Positions 5,044-14,070 of a stretch of 64,000 nucleotides of DNA are shown here, piece after piece. Location of the stretch: positions 1 through 64,000 of the IMG/VR virus record IMGVR_UViG_3300008113_000149. The stretch is one strand, 5' to 3'. The translations under genes were made by a program, and so were the position numbers. The notes under the pieces are model-generated. The model was given only the letters and a program-made list of their open reading frames with translations. It ran no database searches and was not told the DNA's origin. Source of the DNA: a virus. Within the stretch, counting starts at the first letter, position 1, and each line of letters opens with the position of its first letter.

Positions 5044-7275
5044 ATGTTGGCTCTAAGAGAACAACCCAATCAGTTTATTCCCGAAAACCAGAAAGATCAA
5101 AAATGGTTTTTAGGCAATTTGCGTTATATCGCAGAGAAGTACAATACACAACAAAATCAATTAGGGTATCGTCACGTCAACACTCTTCAAAAACCAATCG
5201 AAGAGATGATTCGTATGTTTACTTACTACCTAGGTAAACAAGAAAACAAAGATTACTACTACACCAACCAAGACGAAAACAACTGCGACTTACCAACTGT
5301 TTGGATTAATGGACAGAAGTTGACTTCTATGATTGACTTCATGATTGGTAACGCAATCAAAATGATTGAGAACATTGAACCTTCAGTTCGTGGCACCTCT
5401 CAAGCGATTGTTTCTCGTAAGTCCAAAAAGTTGGAATACGCTTTGATGAAGTTGGAACTCCAGGAACTTGTAGAAATCATGAGTGCCAAAGGAGTTGAAT
5501 TCAACCCTGTTGGCATGGAGACGTTTCAAAACAAAGAAGAATTGTTTCGTCACATGAAATACGACTACAAAGAACAGGCTGAAGTAGTTGCTCAAAGATT
5601 GGCTGAAGATATCCTTCACCGTAACCACTACATTGAAAAGTACAAACAGTCTTTTCTTTATTTGTTGCTTGGTGGAGTTTGCGGTATTGAAAATACAATC
5701 CAGAATGGAAAGCAAAAGAAAGACGTTATCCTACCTTACAATTTGATTTGGGATAACTCAGTAGATGATGATTTCAATACCAAGGCTCATTTTGTAGGAA
5801 AGATTGAATGGAAAACCCCTGGTGAAATCCTTTCGAATCCTACTTATATGGAGACTCTGACCCCCGAGGAGGTAGATGAGATTCGCCAAATGACGCACCA
5901 AAACATCGATAAGATGTTGGGCGAAGAATACATCACCAGCACTAAGTTGAGATGGTGGTATAATTATTCGGGCGTGCCAAAGATCGCGTGTATCACCGGG
6001 TATTGGATTGGATATAAAGAATTACGTTACGAAAAAACCAAAGACCAGTTCGGAAACGAGCACTTTGCAAAAATTCGTACCAAACACAATTCTAAATATT
6101 GGACCAAAACAGTTTACAAAGGCACCATTATCGCCAACAAATACGTGGTTGAATACGGTGAACAAACCAATATTGTAAGAAAATCAGATGAAATGGCTGA
6201 AGTTCAACTTCCCATTTCTGTGTTTCTTCCCAATATGGTGATGGGTGAGACTCGTTCTATCGCGTCTCGTCTTCACAAACACCAGGATCGTATTGATTTC
6301 TTGAATAACGAGATCACCAAAATGATCACCCGTGCCAAGGGTAAAGTGTTTATCATGAACAAACACAAGTTGGGTAGTGCTACTTCGCAAGAAGTCCTTA
6401 ACGATTTTACTCGTATGGGCATTCACATCACCGATGGCAACGCAACCGGGGAAGATTTTAACCAAAGCGACTACAACAAAGTAGTAGAAATTGTTGATAT
6501 GACACTCGATCCCAACGTACAAATGATTATGGCTCTTCGTCAAGAGGAAGAAAGAATCATGGAAGAGATTGTCAACGTACCAAAAGTAGCCATGGGACAA
6601 CAGCAAGGTTACTTAGGTGCCAAAACTCAAGCAGGTTCTATTGCCCAATCTAACTTGGGTACTGCTTATTTATACCAAGGCTTTATTCAGTTCATCGAAA
6701 AAGACTTACAGTTTGCCTTAAACCAATATAAAATTTCCCTTTTGACTAACAACGACCCCGAAATCGGTGTGTTGGGCGACAGAGAAATGGAATTTATCAA
6801 GGTAACCGACAATTTTAAGTTTGAAGATTTTGGCGTGTATATCAAAATCAAAGACTTTGTTGACGAACAGGCTCGCGAAAGATTGCTTGCCATTGCTCAA
6901 GCGGCCATGCAGAATCAGATGATTGACATGCGTGACTACATCAAAATCGAAACTTCCAAAACTTACACCGAACTTCTTAACGAGTTGGAATATGCTCTCG
7001 AGAAAAAAGATCGCGAAAAGAAAGAAGCAGAAGCAAAAGCACAAATTATGCAGGCGGCTATGCAAGAGGCACAAATGGCTCAGCAGCAAAAAGCCGTTGA
7101 AACTGCACAACAAGGAAATAATTATCGCCAAGAATTAAAAACGGCTTCTGATTTAGTCAAGGCTAATCCTGATACTCAAGACGCGGCTGCTATGGAACCG
7201 ACTGCGCCTCAACAAGGCGGTGAAGTACCTCCAGGTCAACCGATCGAAGAAACTGGGGCGGTGCCAGCATTATAA
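5044..7275 (+). CDS. Portal protein
   Basis: The 743-residue protein would form the dodecameric portal at the capsid vertex through which DNA is packed and ejected. The size, position (first gene of the virion block, followed by an acidic scaffold-like protein and the major capsid protein), mixed alpha/beta body and long charged helical C-terminus (about 640-700, KKDREKKEAEAKAQIMQ...) match large portals of crAss-like and related Bacteroidetes phages. The tail is a Gln/Pro-rich disordered segment. Assignment is by family feel and gene order; there is no short diagnostic motif. Confidence 0.8.
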   Translation: MLALREQPNQFIPENQKDQKWFLGNLRYIAEKYNTQQNQLGYRHVNTLQKPIEEMIRMFTYYLGKQENKDYYYTNQDENNCDLPTVWINGQKLTSMIDFMIGNAIKMIENIEPSVRGTSQAIVSRKSKKLEYALMKLELQELVEIMSAKGVEFNPVGMETFQNKEELFRHMKYDYKEQAEVVAQRLAEDILHRNHYIEKYKQSFLYLLLGGVCGIENTIQNGKQKKDVILPYNLIWDNSVDDDFNTKAHFVGKIEWKTPGEILSNPTYMETLTPEEVDEIRQMTHQNIDKMLGEEYITSTKLRWWYNYSGVPKIACITGYWIGYKELRYEKTKDQFGNEHFAKIRTKHNSKYWTKTVYKGTIIANKYVVEYGEQTNIVRKSDEMAEVQLPISVFLPNMVMGETRSIASRLHKHQDRIDFLNNEITKMITRAKGKVFIMNKHKLGSATSQEVLNDFTRMGIHITDGNATGEDFNQSDYNKVVEIVDMTLDPNVQMIMALRQEEERIMEEIVNVPKVAMGQQQGYLGAKTQAGSIAQSNLGTAYLYQGFIQFIEKDLQFALNQYKISLLTNNDPEIGVLGDREMEFIKVTDNFKFEDFGVYIKIKDFVDEQARERLLAIAQAAMQNQMIDMRDYIKIETSKTYTELLNELEYALEKKDREKKEAEAKAQIMQAAMQEAQMAQQQKAVETAQQGNNYRQELKTASDLVKANPDTQDAAAMEPTAPQQGGEVPPGQPIEETGAVPAL

Positions 7276-7300
7276 ACTAACAACTTACACAAATAAAAAT

Positions 7301-7308
7301 TAAATTTG
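7301..7308 (+). promoter_or_regulatory. -7 box (TAAATTTG) of the scaffold gene
   Basis: TAAATTTG ends 6 bases before the ATG at 7315. It also decides the start: the longer reading would begin at a TTG inside this box. Confidence 0.6.
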
Positions 7309-7314
7309 CAAAAT

Positions 7315-8367
7315 ATGTCTCAATACGAAGAAATTGAAAAACAATTAAAAGAAGCAGAATTAAAAGAAACTGCTGAAGGAAATTTAAACTCAAAAGATAA
7401 TGGAACAAAAGCCAATCAAAAAGAAACCGGCACCGAAGAAGGTTCAACCAAAGCCGGAGAAGAAAGTAACGCAGGTAACTCAGGAAACGCAGGAAACACC
7501 GCAGCCGCCTCAGCAGGAAACCCCGCAACTGGATCAGATCAACCAGAAGGTGGATCAAGCACAGGCAGTGATAGCGGATCAAGTGAAGCAGCTGAATCAG
7601 ATGAAAAGCCTTGGTACGAGTCTGATGGACAAGATCAAAGCGTTCCTCAAGCAGCTACCGTTTTAACGCCTGCCGCAGAAGAGGAAGATGAAGAGATTCG
7701 TCTTTTCAAAGAATATAAAAAGAGCGGTAAGACTCTTAAAGAATTCGTAAAAGAATTTGATCTTACAGATTACAACGCATTGAGCGATGCGGAGATTATT
7801 CAAAAAGGCTTAAAGGAATTGGAAAATTTCGAAGGCGATGAATATGAAGCCGCTGTCGAGGAAGTCGCTCAAATGAGTTTGTTTCAAAAGAAAAAATTGA
7901 TTCAAGAGTATAGATCGGCGTTTGTTGCTCAAAATGAAGAGAAGTTGAAACAACTTTCTTCAGTACCAGAAAAACAACAGGCCCAAACTACTGTAGTCGC
8001 GAATCGTTTTGAGACTGAAATTGAATCATTTGCTAAAGCAATTTCGGGAAAAGAATTGTATGGTTTGAAGGTGACGGACGAAATGTCCACTAAAATCAAA
8101 GATTACTTGACCAAGGAAATTAACTTTAATCGCAAAGATGGTTCTTTGGATGTTGAATTGCTCGCCGATTTTGCTATGTGGCGTTTATACGGTAAAGATA
8201 TCGTACGAACCAACGTAACAAAGGCGAAAAATGATGGGCGGAAAGAAATGTTGATCGCAACAACAAATCCGTCTACAGGATCTGGACCATCTAACCTCAG
8301 TAACTCGTTTGCGAGTAACGGAGCGGCAGATGCGTTCGGTGACTACCTAAATGCGAAAAAACGATAA
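7315..8367 (+). CDS. Scaffold-like capsid assembly protein
   Basis: The 350-residue product has an acidic low-complexity N-terminus (about 20-125, rich in Gly, Ser, Asn, Ala, Glu) and a helical, charged middle (about 130-230). A more ordered C-terminal part ends with a basic NAKKR. Position between portal and major capsid protein, acidity and helical content are those of a scaffolding protein, which chaperones capsid assembly and leaves before maturation. I see no protease motif. A second ORF is superimposed on its N-terminal low-complexity region. Confidence 0.7.
   Translation: MSQYEEIEKQLKEAELKETAEGNLNSKDNGTKANQKETGTEEGSTKAGEESNAGNSGNAGNTAAASAGNPATGSDQPEGGSSTGSDSGSSEAAESDEKPWYESDGQDQSVPQAATVLTPAAEEEDEEIRLFKEYKKSGKTLKEFVKEFDLTDYNALSDAEIIQKGLKELENFEGDEYEAAVEEVAQMSLFQKKKLIQEYRSAFVAQNEEKLKQLSSVPEKQQAQTTVVANRFETEIESFAKAISGKELYGLKVTDEMSTKIKDYLTKEINFNRKDGSLDVELLADFAMWRLYGKDIVRTNVTKAKNDGRKEMLIATTNPSTGSGPSNLSNSFASNGAADAFGDYLNAKKR
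7400..7666 (+). CDS. Possible overprinted ORF inside the scaffold gene
   Basis: An 88-codon ORF in a different frame reads as a plausible protein. It has a Lys/Pro-rich head (MEQKPIKKKPAPKKVQPKPE), a Gln/Pro/Thr-rich middle and an amphipathic tail (DKIKAFLKQLPF). The host frame is low-complexity exactly here, which is what overprinting would require. It may equally be a by-product of GAA/CAA-rich repeats. There is no promoter of its own. Confidence 0.3.
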   Translation: MEQKPIKKKPAPKKVQPKPEKKVTQVTQETQETPQPPQQETPQLDQINQKVDQAQAVIADQVKQLNQMKSLGTSLMDKIKAFLKQLPF

Positions 8368-8379
8368 AAAAAGAAAACA

Positions 8380-9738
8380 ATGGCAAGTCCAGTTACTAAC
8401 CTCGATTTAAACCAATCGCTCCTCCTTAGGGGGTTGAGCCTGCCAAACAAAATGGCCATGGTTTATGCCCAAGATTATGGGTACAATGTTTTGACTCAGT
8501 TGACTTCTAAGTTGGCATCTTCAATTTCAAGCCCTCAGCCTAAAATTGAAATCAGTGCTCTTGGAAACCTTTCTGTTTATTCTCGTGTAAGTGCTGTTGC
8601 TAACGCAACTGGCTACGCTACTGGCGAAGCCTTGGCAGTTACTGTAGATGATGGTTCTAACTTCCGTATCGGTGATATCATCGCTGATGCCAACATGGTA
8701 CAAGGTATCATAGTTGACAAAACTTCTGGAAGTGGAAACATCCTTGTAATCAAGCGTATCAGCGCAACTTTCAGTACTTCTAGCCACTTCTTGGCAGGTA
8801 CTATTGCAAAGGTATTGTTCGATTCTTCTGCAAACCGCTACAGCAACGGTAAGTCTCCTTTGAACTTCGTTCCTCAGACAGACTACACTTACACCGCTAT
8901 CACTCGTGAGAGTTCTAGCCAAGCACGTCGTGACCGTACTGCTTCTTTCGTGAAGTGGCAAGGTGATTTCTGGTACCGTTCATATGATGATTTGGCTCTC
9001 CGTAAATTCTCTAAGAGTTTGGAGTTCAAATATGCATTCTCTGAGCGTGCTATCGTGAATGGTGCTCAAGGTGAATCTTACACCACTGCTGGTTTGCGTT
9101 GGTCTATCATCAACAATGGTGGTACTTACTTGCCTTTGACTGCTGAAATCACTCAGTCTCAGTTCAACGATTTCTTGGAAAACTTGGTTCGTAAAAGTGC
9201 TGAAAACGGTCGTAACCTTATCGCTTTGATGGGTACTGCTGCTATGGCTCGTTTGCAAACTTTGTTGGGTCAATACATTCAATACGCAGGTAGCAACAAC
9301 ACCTTGGGTGGCGTTTCTGTTGAAGGTTTGAATGTTATGACTTACAGCTATGCTGGTATCAAAGTTGATTTCGTTCGTTGGGCATTGTTGGATGACGACG
9401 CTTTCAAAGGTGACTTGTCTGCTGTTACTGGTAAGCCTCGTATGTCTCACTCAATCTATGTATTGGATACTACTACTATCCCTGCTGCTGACGGTAGCGG
9501 AGTATTGTCTCCTTTGCAGAAGTACCACTTCAACAACGATGAGATGTTGGCTGCCTACGTACCAGGTATGATCGGTTTGCAAGATTCTAACCCTTCTACT
9601 ATTAAGCAAGCCCTTGCTAATGGTTTGAGTGGTTCTATGGCTGCAAGCGATGTTGATGGTGTGGATTTCCACATTTTGTCTGATTGCGGACTTTATTGCG
9701 CTTCTGAGCGTATGGGTCTGATCGAATTGGTTGCTTAA
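8380..9738 (+). CDS. Major capsid protein
   Basis: The 452-residue protein directly follows the scaffold gene, as HK97-fold capsid genes usually do. It has an N-terminal helical arm, a long beta-rich middle and a C-terminal domain with VDFHILSDCGLYCASERMGL near the end. Codon use is strongly skewed (GCT, GGT, CGT, TTG, TCT) compared with the flanking genes, as expected for the most abundant virion protein. With the following gene it ends at a strong terminator. The fold call is inferred from context and length. Confidence 0.8.
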   Translation: MASPVTNLDLNQSLLLRGLSLPNKMAMVYAQDYGYNVLTQLTSKLASSISSPQPKIEISALGNLSVYSRVSAVANATGYATGEALAVTVDDGSNFRIGDIIADANMVQGIIVDKTSGSGNILVIKRISATFSTSSHFLAGTIAKVLFDSSANRYSNGKSPLNFVPQTDYTYTAITRESSSQARRDRTASFVKWQGDFWYRSYDDLALRKFSKSLEFKYAFSERAIVNGAQGESYTTAGLRWSIINNGGTYLPLTAEITQSQFNDFLENLVRKSAENGRNLIALMGTAAMARLQTLLGQYIQYAGSNNTLGGVSVEGLNVMTYSYAGIKVDFVRWALLDDDAFKGDLSAVTGKPRMSHSIYVLDTTTIPAADGSGVLSPLQKYHFNNDEMLAAYVPGMIGLQDSNPSTIKQALANGLSGSMAASDVDGVDFHILSDCGLYCASERMGLIELVA

Positions 9739-9750
9739 TTTTTTACGAAC

Positions 9751-10491
9751 ATGCAAAATCAAACTTTATTAAATGGCGCAAGCACTCTTGCCGTTGATGG
9801 CGGTAAGTTGCTTATCACTCGTGTGGGCGTGGATATCAATAACGTAGATGCTTCTCGTTACATCCCTATGGATGTTGCTGGTATCTTTTCTATGGAAATC
9901 CAACCTGGTGTTGCTGGTACTTCTCGTAGCCAGACTTTGACTCCAACTGCTGCTAACAACACTGTATACACAGTAACTATTAGTGTGTTCAAAGAGTCTG
10001 ATTGGGGTTACTTCGGTCCTCAGTTGGTAACTTTCAGTGCTTCTTTCACTTCAGACGGAACTGCAACTGTAGCCGAAATCACTGCTGGTTTGACTGCCGC
10101 CATTAACTTGGTAGGTGCTGCCTACGGTGTAACTGCTACTGACGGTACCACCTTGGTAACTGTAACTTCTAACACTACTGTTCCTCAGAACATCAACTGT
10201 GTTAGCGTAGGTGCAGGTACTTTGGCTGTTGCTCAAACAGTTGCTTTTGCTAAGCCTTACGGTTTGGCTGCTGAATTGCAAGCACGTGGATTGGCAAGTG
10301 CAACTACTGGACAACTTTACACCAAATTTGTTTTCAGAGCAAAAAATGGTACTGTTTCTGGTCACGTAAACACTGGTGGCGAGTACTTGGAACAAACCAT
10401 CTGGATCAATACTACACAAAGCACTTTGATTACCGCTTTGGGTACTACCTTCCGTGATGCTCCTTTCACTACTCCTGCTTACAACTTGTAA
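9751..10491 (+). CDS. Probable minor or decoration capsid protein
   Basis: The 246-residue product is Thr/Ala/Val-rich and beta-like throughout (TVTISVF, TLVTVTSNTTV), without Cys clusters or catalytic motifs. It shares the highly biased codon use of the preceding capsid gene and lies between it and a terminator, so it is probably made in comparable amounts. A capsid-decoration or vertex protein is the likely role; a tail-tube role is less likely in this layout. Confidence 0.6.
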   Translation: MQNQTLLNGASTLAVDGGKLLITRVGVDINNVDASRYIPMDVAGIFSMEIQPGVAGTSRSQTLTPTAANNTVYTVTISVFKESDWGYFGPQLVTFSASFTSDGTATVAEITAGLTAAINLVGAAYGVTATDGTTLVTVTSNTTVPQNINCVSVGAGTLAVAQTVAFAKPYGLAAELQARGLASATTGQLYTKFVFRAKNGTVSGHVNTGGEYLEQTIWINTTQSTLITALGTTFRDAPFTTPAYNL

Positions 10492-10505
10492 TTTCATTTT
10501 TCCTA

Positions 10506-10538
10506 AAGGAGGGGTACTTCGGTACCCTTCCTTTTTTA
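10506..10538 (+). terminator. Strong terminator after the capsid genes
   Basis: AAGGAGGGGTAC, a TTCG tetraloop and GTACCCTTCCTT (one G-T wobble) are followed by a run of T. It ends the highly expressed capsid pair. Confidence 0.85.
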
Positions 10539-10572
10539 CTTTAAAAATCTTAACTTCGAAACTTAATAATAT

Positions 10573-11436
10573 ATGATACGTAAACTCATTATTTCTGCAA
10601 AAGCCCCTAAAGGCACTCTTACCCTTCTGGGGAACTATTACGATAAAAAAAGTCGTAAAAATTTACACCTCGTTGAAAATGGCAAACGAGTAATTACTGA
10701 AATGGAATACGATGACTACACCAAGCAGTTTGATATTCTATTGACTGATGCCGCAACCTACACTTTGGAGTATGATGATGCAAACAAAAACGAAAGTGCT
10801 GTTGTAGACTTCTACTTAAACCACCCTTTGTGCAGCAACGTAAACCACACCAACCCCAATTTGGTTAGCCCTTTGTTTACTGTTGTAATGCAACACATGA
10901 TTGTAGAAAACGAGATTTCGTCTATGAATGAAAACTTGGATACTGCAATCAAATGCTTATCTCTTTCGTTTGATGAAAAACACGATCTTGCATTTGCTCT
11001 TGGAATTGATGCTCGTGGCTTAACTCACAAAGAATTGGTTAGTCGTTTGGTAGGTCCAAACCTAACCGGAGATGCAATCAAGCAAAAACATGTATTCGAT
11101 CATTACTACGATTCACTTGAAACCGATCGTAAAGTAAAAGTATATGTTACTAAAGCAATTACCACTGGAATCATCCAACAAGAAAACGGTTACTACCGAG
11201 TTGGTGGCAGAACTTTAGGTTCTCAAGAACGTGATGTAATTGACATGTGTAACAGCGACAAGGATTTCTTCTACGGCTTTATTGTACCAGAGGTAGATAA
11301 AGTTGTAAATGTTCCGAACGAAAAATTAAATGACTTGGCTGAAACTGATATCACAAATGTAGTGACAGAAAAGTTAGAAGGTGTTCGTAAGATCAGAGCA
11401 AAGAAGAATGCTATCATTGATAAATTAATTGTGTAA
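10573..11436 (+). CDS. Unknown virion-block protein
   Basis: The product is 287 residues. The first ~90 residues look beta-rich (LIISAKAPKGTLTLLGNYYD); the rest is helical and charged, ending in a basic KKNAIIDKLIV. It lies between the capsid-gene terminator and a second terminator, so it is a single-gene transcript unit. I recognise no family. A head-completion or neck role is possible from position only. Confidence 0.6.
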   Translation: MIRKLIISAKAPKGTLTLLGNYYDKKSRKNLHLVENGKRVITEMEYDDYTKQFDILLTDAATYTLEYDDANKNESAVVDFYLNHPLCSNVNHTNPNLVSPLFTVVMQHMIVENEISSMNENLDTAIKCLSLSFDEKHDLAFALGIDARGLTHKELVSRLVGPNLTGDAIKQKHVFDHYYDSLETDRKVKVYVTKAITTGIIQQENGYYRVGGRTLGSQERDVIDMCNSDKDFFYGFIVPEVDKVVNVPNEKLNDLAETDITNVVTEKLEGVRKIRAKKNAIIDKLIV

Positions 11437-11456
11437 GTTTTAGTTTAATGTTTAGT

Positions 11457-11478
11457 GCCCCCCGCAAGGGGGGTTTTT
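11457..11478 (+). terminator. Intrinsic terminator before ninG
   Basis: GCCCCCC, loop GCAA, GGGGGG and TTTTT form a compact terminator. The longer reading of the next gene (from 11448) would run through it, which argues for the ATG at 11484. Confidence 0.85.
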
Positions 11479-11483
11479 GTTTT

Positions 11484-12086
11484 ATGCCAATTAGAAAAGT
11501 TGTAAAAAAAGAACCTGTAAAAGGAAAAGTAGAGAAACCTCTAAAGGAGGAAATCTGCTCAGAATGTGGAAAAAAACGTCCGTATTCGAACAAAACCAAG
11601 AAATTATGTGCAGTTTGTGTGAAAAAATCACAAATAGCGAAGGTTAAAGAAAAGAAGGCAAAGGTCCGTCAAAAGAAAGCCATCTCTACAAGCGTACTGA
11701 TTAAAAAACTAGACGCTTTGTATTCTGTGTATATAAGATTAAAAGCAATCGAAAAGGATGGTTATGTAAAATGCTTTACTTGTGATCGAGTAGAATACTG
11801 GCGTAAAATCCAGAATGGTCACTTTCAGTCAAGAAGATTTTTATCTACTCGTTTTTACGATTTTAATTGCGCCCCTCAATGCTATGCTTGTAATGTTGGG
11901 CTGAGCGGAATGCAGTATGAGTATGGCATCAGACTTGATAAAAAATATGGCGAGGGCACGGCACAACATGTTGTCGAATTATCGAAGGAGTTTTGCAAAT
12001 TTAATTCCGATGAACTGCTGAAAATGATAGACGAAACTGAGCAAAAAATACAATTCTTAAGGAAGTTGAAAGACATATGGGATTAA
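11484..12086 (+). CDS. ninG: NinG/Rap-like recombination protein
   Basis: The 200-residue protein has a lysine-rich N-terminus with a CxxC pair (CSECGKKR) and a second pair (CAVC). It then shows the NinG-type zinc/HNH-like centre: KCFTCDR, QNGHFQSRRF, and NCAPQCYACN. Lambda NinG (Rap) is a structure-specific nuclease acting on D-loops and Holliday-type junctions. Finding it within the virion block rather than next to the recombination genes is unusual. Start chosen after the terminator. Confidence 0.8.
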   Translation: MPIRKVVKKEPVKGKVEKPLKEEICSECGKKRPYSNKTKKLCAVCVKKSQIAKVKEKKAKVRQKKAISTSVLIKKLDALYSVYIRLKAIEKDGYVKCFTCDRVEYWRKIQNGHFQSRRFLSTRFYDFNCAPQCYACNVGLSGMQYEYGIRLDKKYGEGTAQHVVELSKEFCKFNSDELLKMIDETEQKIQFLRKLKDIWD

Positions 12087-12097
12087 ATTAATTTTTG

Positions 12098-12105
12098 TAT
12101 ATTTG
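12098..12105 (+). promoter_or_regulatory. -7 box (TATATTTG) of the connector operon
   Basis: TATATTTG ends 5 bases before the ATG at 12111, so the message should be leaderless. Confidence 0.7.
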
Positions 12106-12110
12106 TGTAA

Positions 12111-12932
12111 ATGACTGGTGCTCAATTCTACGATTTACTTCAGCAAAAAATTGACAAGGCTTACAGTGCTTACATTGACACAACGAAAGCCAATCGATTA
12201 ATTGAAGAAACAATCTTAAGGTTGTGTGAAAAACTGTACACTACGTTAGACACACAGAAAGAATATGACGAGTTGTGGAGTTTATTGGTAAAAGATGAAG
12301 TACGTCCTGTTACAAATCAATACTTTGATTTATCTGGCTTGTCTAGAACTTATATGCACTTGTTTCGTTTGGGATTTACTTTTGATACTTTACTTGGTAA
12401 CTTAAGTCGTACTTCAACAGGGGCAGGTCCTTACACAACAGTATTTACTTCCACTGGTCATAGTGCAAGAAAAGGCGATACTATTAAGGTTGGCGCAAAT
12501 ACTGGAACTGTAGTTTCATACACAAAAACCAAATTTACGGTAACTTCTGCTGCTAGTTTAGCATCTGGGGCGGTATATTTGGTTCGCTTCTTTGAAGGCA
12601 GCGAGTGGTTTTCAGATCGTAAATCAGATTCATACCACGCCCCCACAATTTTTAGCCCGAAATATCAGTTTCAAAACCGACTCAGCGGCGTAACTAACGT
12701 AAAATCGTTGTATATTTACCCTCAGTGTTCTAGTTTGACAATTGATTATATGGCACTTCCTACTCTAGCAACAGGTCACATTTTTTTGTCAACAGATTCG
12801 ACTGCGATTACTGCATACACAGAAAAGTTTTTATACCGATTGGCAGATGAATGTGTATTTACCTATGCTGAACAAGTTCGCGATGCTGAACTTCGTCAGA
12901 ATTCTGCTCAAAGTATAATGATTAATCCATGA
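12111..12932 (+). CDS. Probable head-tail connector or neck protein
   Basis: The 273-residue product has a helical N-terminal third, a beta-rich middle (GDTIKVGANTGTVVSYTKTKFTVTS), and a helical C-terminus. Its stop overlaps the next start (ATGA), and three such genes in a row precede the long tail-hub protein, as adaptor and neck genes do in podoviruses. No specific family is recognised. Confidence 0.55.
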   Translation: MTGAQFYDLLQQKIDKAYSAYIDTTKANRLIEETILRLCEKLYTTLDTQKEYDELWSLLVKDEVRPVTNQYFDLSGLSRTYMHLFRLGFTFDTLLGNLSRTSTGAGPYTTVFTSTGHSARKGDTIKVGANTGTVVSYTKTKFTVTSAASLASGAVYLVRFFEGSEWFSDRKSDSYHAPTIFSPKYQFQNRLSGVTNVKSLYIYPQCSSLTIDYMALPTLATGHIFLSTDSTAITAYTEKFLYRLADECVFTYAEQVRDAELRQNSAQSIMINP

Positions 12933-13579
12933 GTACACTTGCTCAGATTGTAGATAGAATTAAATCGAACTTAACCGGGGGTATCACAACAGACGAAACT
13001 CGTTTTGAAGATGCCTTGATTGAGTCTAAGATTCATAACCACCGCGCTGCTTATTTGTCGGCAATCTCTCGCCAACCAACCAGAGACAGAATTAATGACG
13101 CATTTCTCCAAGTCTACCATGTTGATTTATTGGAATACGATGTAGAATGTGACGTAGTAAAATTCGCTTGCCCGACGGTAATTCAGTTAGATGAAAGGCA
13201 TGATGGATTTTTTTACGTAGGACATATTAATGGGTTGAAACCATTTATTCGGTTGCGTACAAACTACCAGGCATTGAGCATGCACTCTTTGTTTAAGAAA
13301 GAGAAAGAGATTGTTTGGGATTACCGCGCGGATTATGATGGGCAATGGTATATCAATGTTTACAGAAATCCAAAGTTGACCAAGTTATTGGTTATGGCTG
13401 TCTTTAATGACCCAACTGTTGTTCCGAACTATCGTAAAGACGTAGATCAATACCCTTTGGATGGAGTAGCGGAGCATGAGGTTGTTGATGCGGTAAGTAA
13501 AGATTTACTTGGTAAAAATATTGGGATTCCAGATATGGTATCTGATTCCGCAGAAGTTAACGCCCCTACTAGGAAATGA
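12929..13579 (+). CDS. Virion neck/connector protein, unknown family
   Basis: The product is 216 residues with mixed alpha/beta character and many aromatic residues (WDYRADYDGQWYINVYRNP). It is coupled by ATGA overlaps to genes on both sides, implying coordinated translation. By position it is a head-completion or neck protein; no motif proves it. Confidence 0.5.
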   Translation: MSTLAQIVDRIKSNLTGGITTDETRFEDALIESKIHNHRAAYLSAISRQPTRDRINDAFLQVYHVDLLEYDVECDVVKFACPTVIQLDERHDGFFYVGHINGLKPFIRLRTNYQALSMHSLFKKEKEIVWDYRADYDGQWYINVYRNPKLTKLLVMAVFNDPTVVPNYRKDVDQYPLDGVAEHEVVDAVSKDLLGKNIGIPDMVSDSAEVNAPTRK

Positions 13580-14067
13580 AAATTGAAGATGTGATAGCCG
13601 CTGCTTGCGAGGAACTTCAAATAAGTTACTCTGAAAATGCCTTATGGTTTAAGGTATTGATCAACCAAGTGATGAGAACTTTTCGTTCATCTCATGCTAC
13701 GCACGTGTACGGTGTTATACTCACGGCTGAAGATTCTCGTCTTAAATTACCAGATGGCTACAATAGTCTAGTAAGCGTTCACTTGTGTCACGGAGGATTG
13801 TACTGCGAAGGGTATGATTTCGAAATTCAGAATGATTGTATCATTTTCAAATCTCACTTGGGAGTTGTAGATGGTTACAAGTTTAATGTACAATATCGTG
13901 GCTTTCCTATTGACGAACATGGTGATTTGATTTTAAAGCCAGAATGGGAAAGAATGTTTGTGGCCTACATTGGATGGAAGTATTCACGTAGGCATTTTGA
14001 AAGGTACGCTCCTGTAATGGATAATTTCAAAAGAGAATATCAGTTACAGAGAGTTGCTAACGTATAA
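13576..14067 (+). CDS. Virion neck/connector protein, unknown family
   Basis: The 163-residue protein starts with helices (IEDVIAAACEELQIS) and has a beta-rich middle with LKLPDGYNSLVSVHLCHGG. It ends in a charged helix. Overall it is reminiscent of small tail-adaptor proteins placed before the tail-hub gene. It overlaps the preceding stop by ATGA and ends 3 bases before the next gene. Confidence 0.5.
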   Translation: MKIEDVIAAACEELQISYSENALWFKVLINQVMRTFRSSHATHVYGVILTAEDSRLKLPDGYNSLVSVHLCHGGLYCEGYDFEIQNDCIIFKSHLGVVDGYKFNVQYRGFPIDEHGDLILKPEWERMFVAYIGWKYSRRHFERYAPVMDNFKREYQLQRVANV

Positions 14068-14070
14068 GAC

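Noticed and set aside
8527-9450. Minus-strand ORFs opposite the capsid gene
   Set aside because: They are mirror images of strongly biased capsid codons (Ser/Thr-rich), with no start signals.
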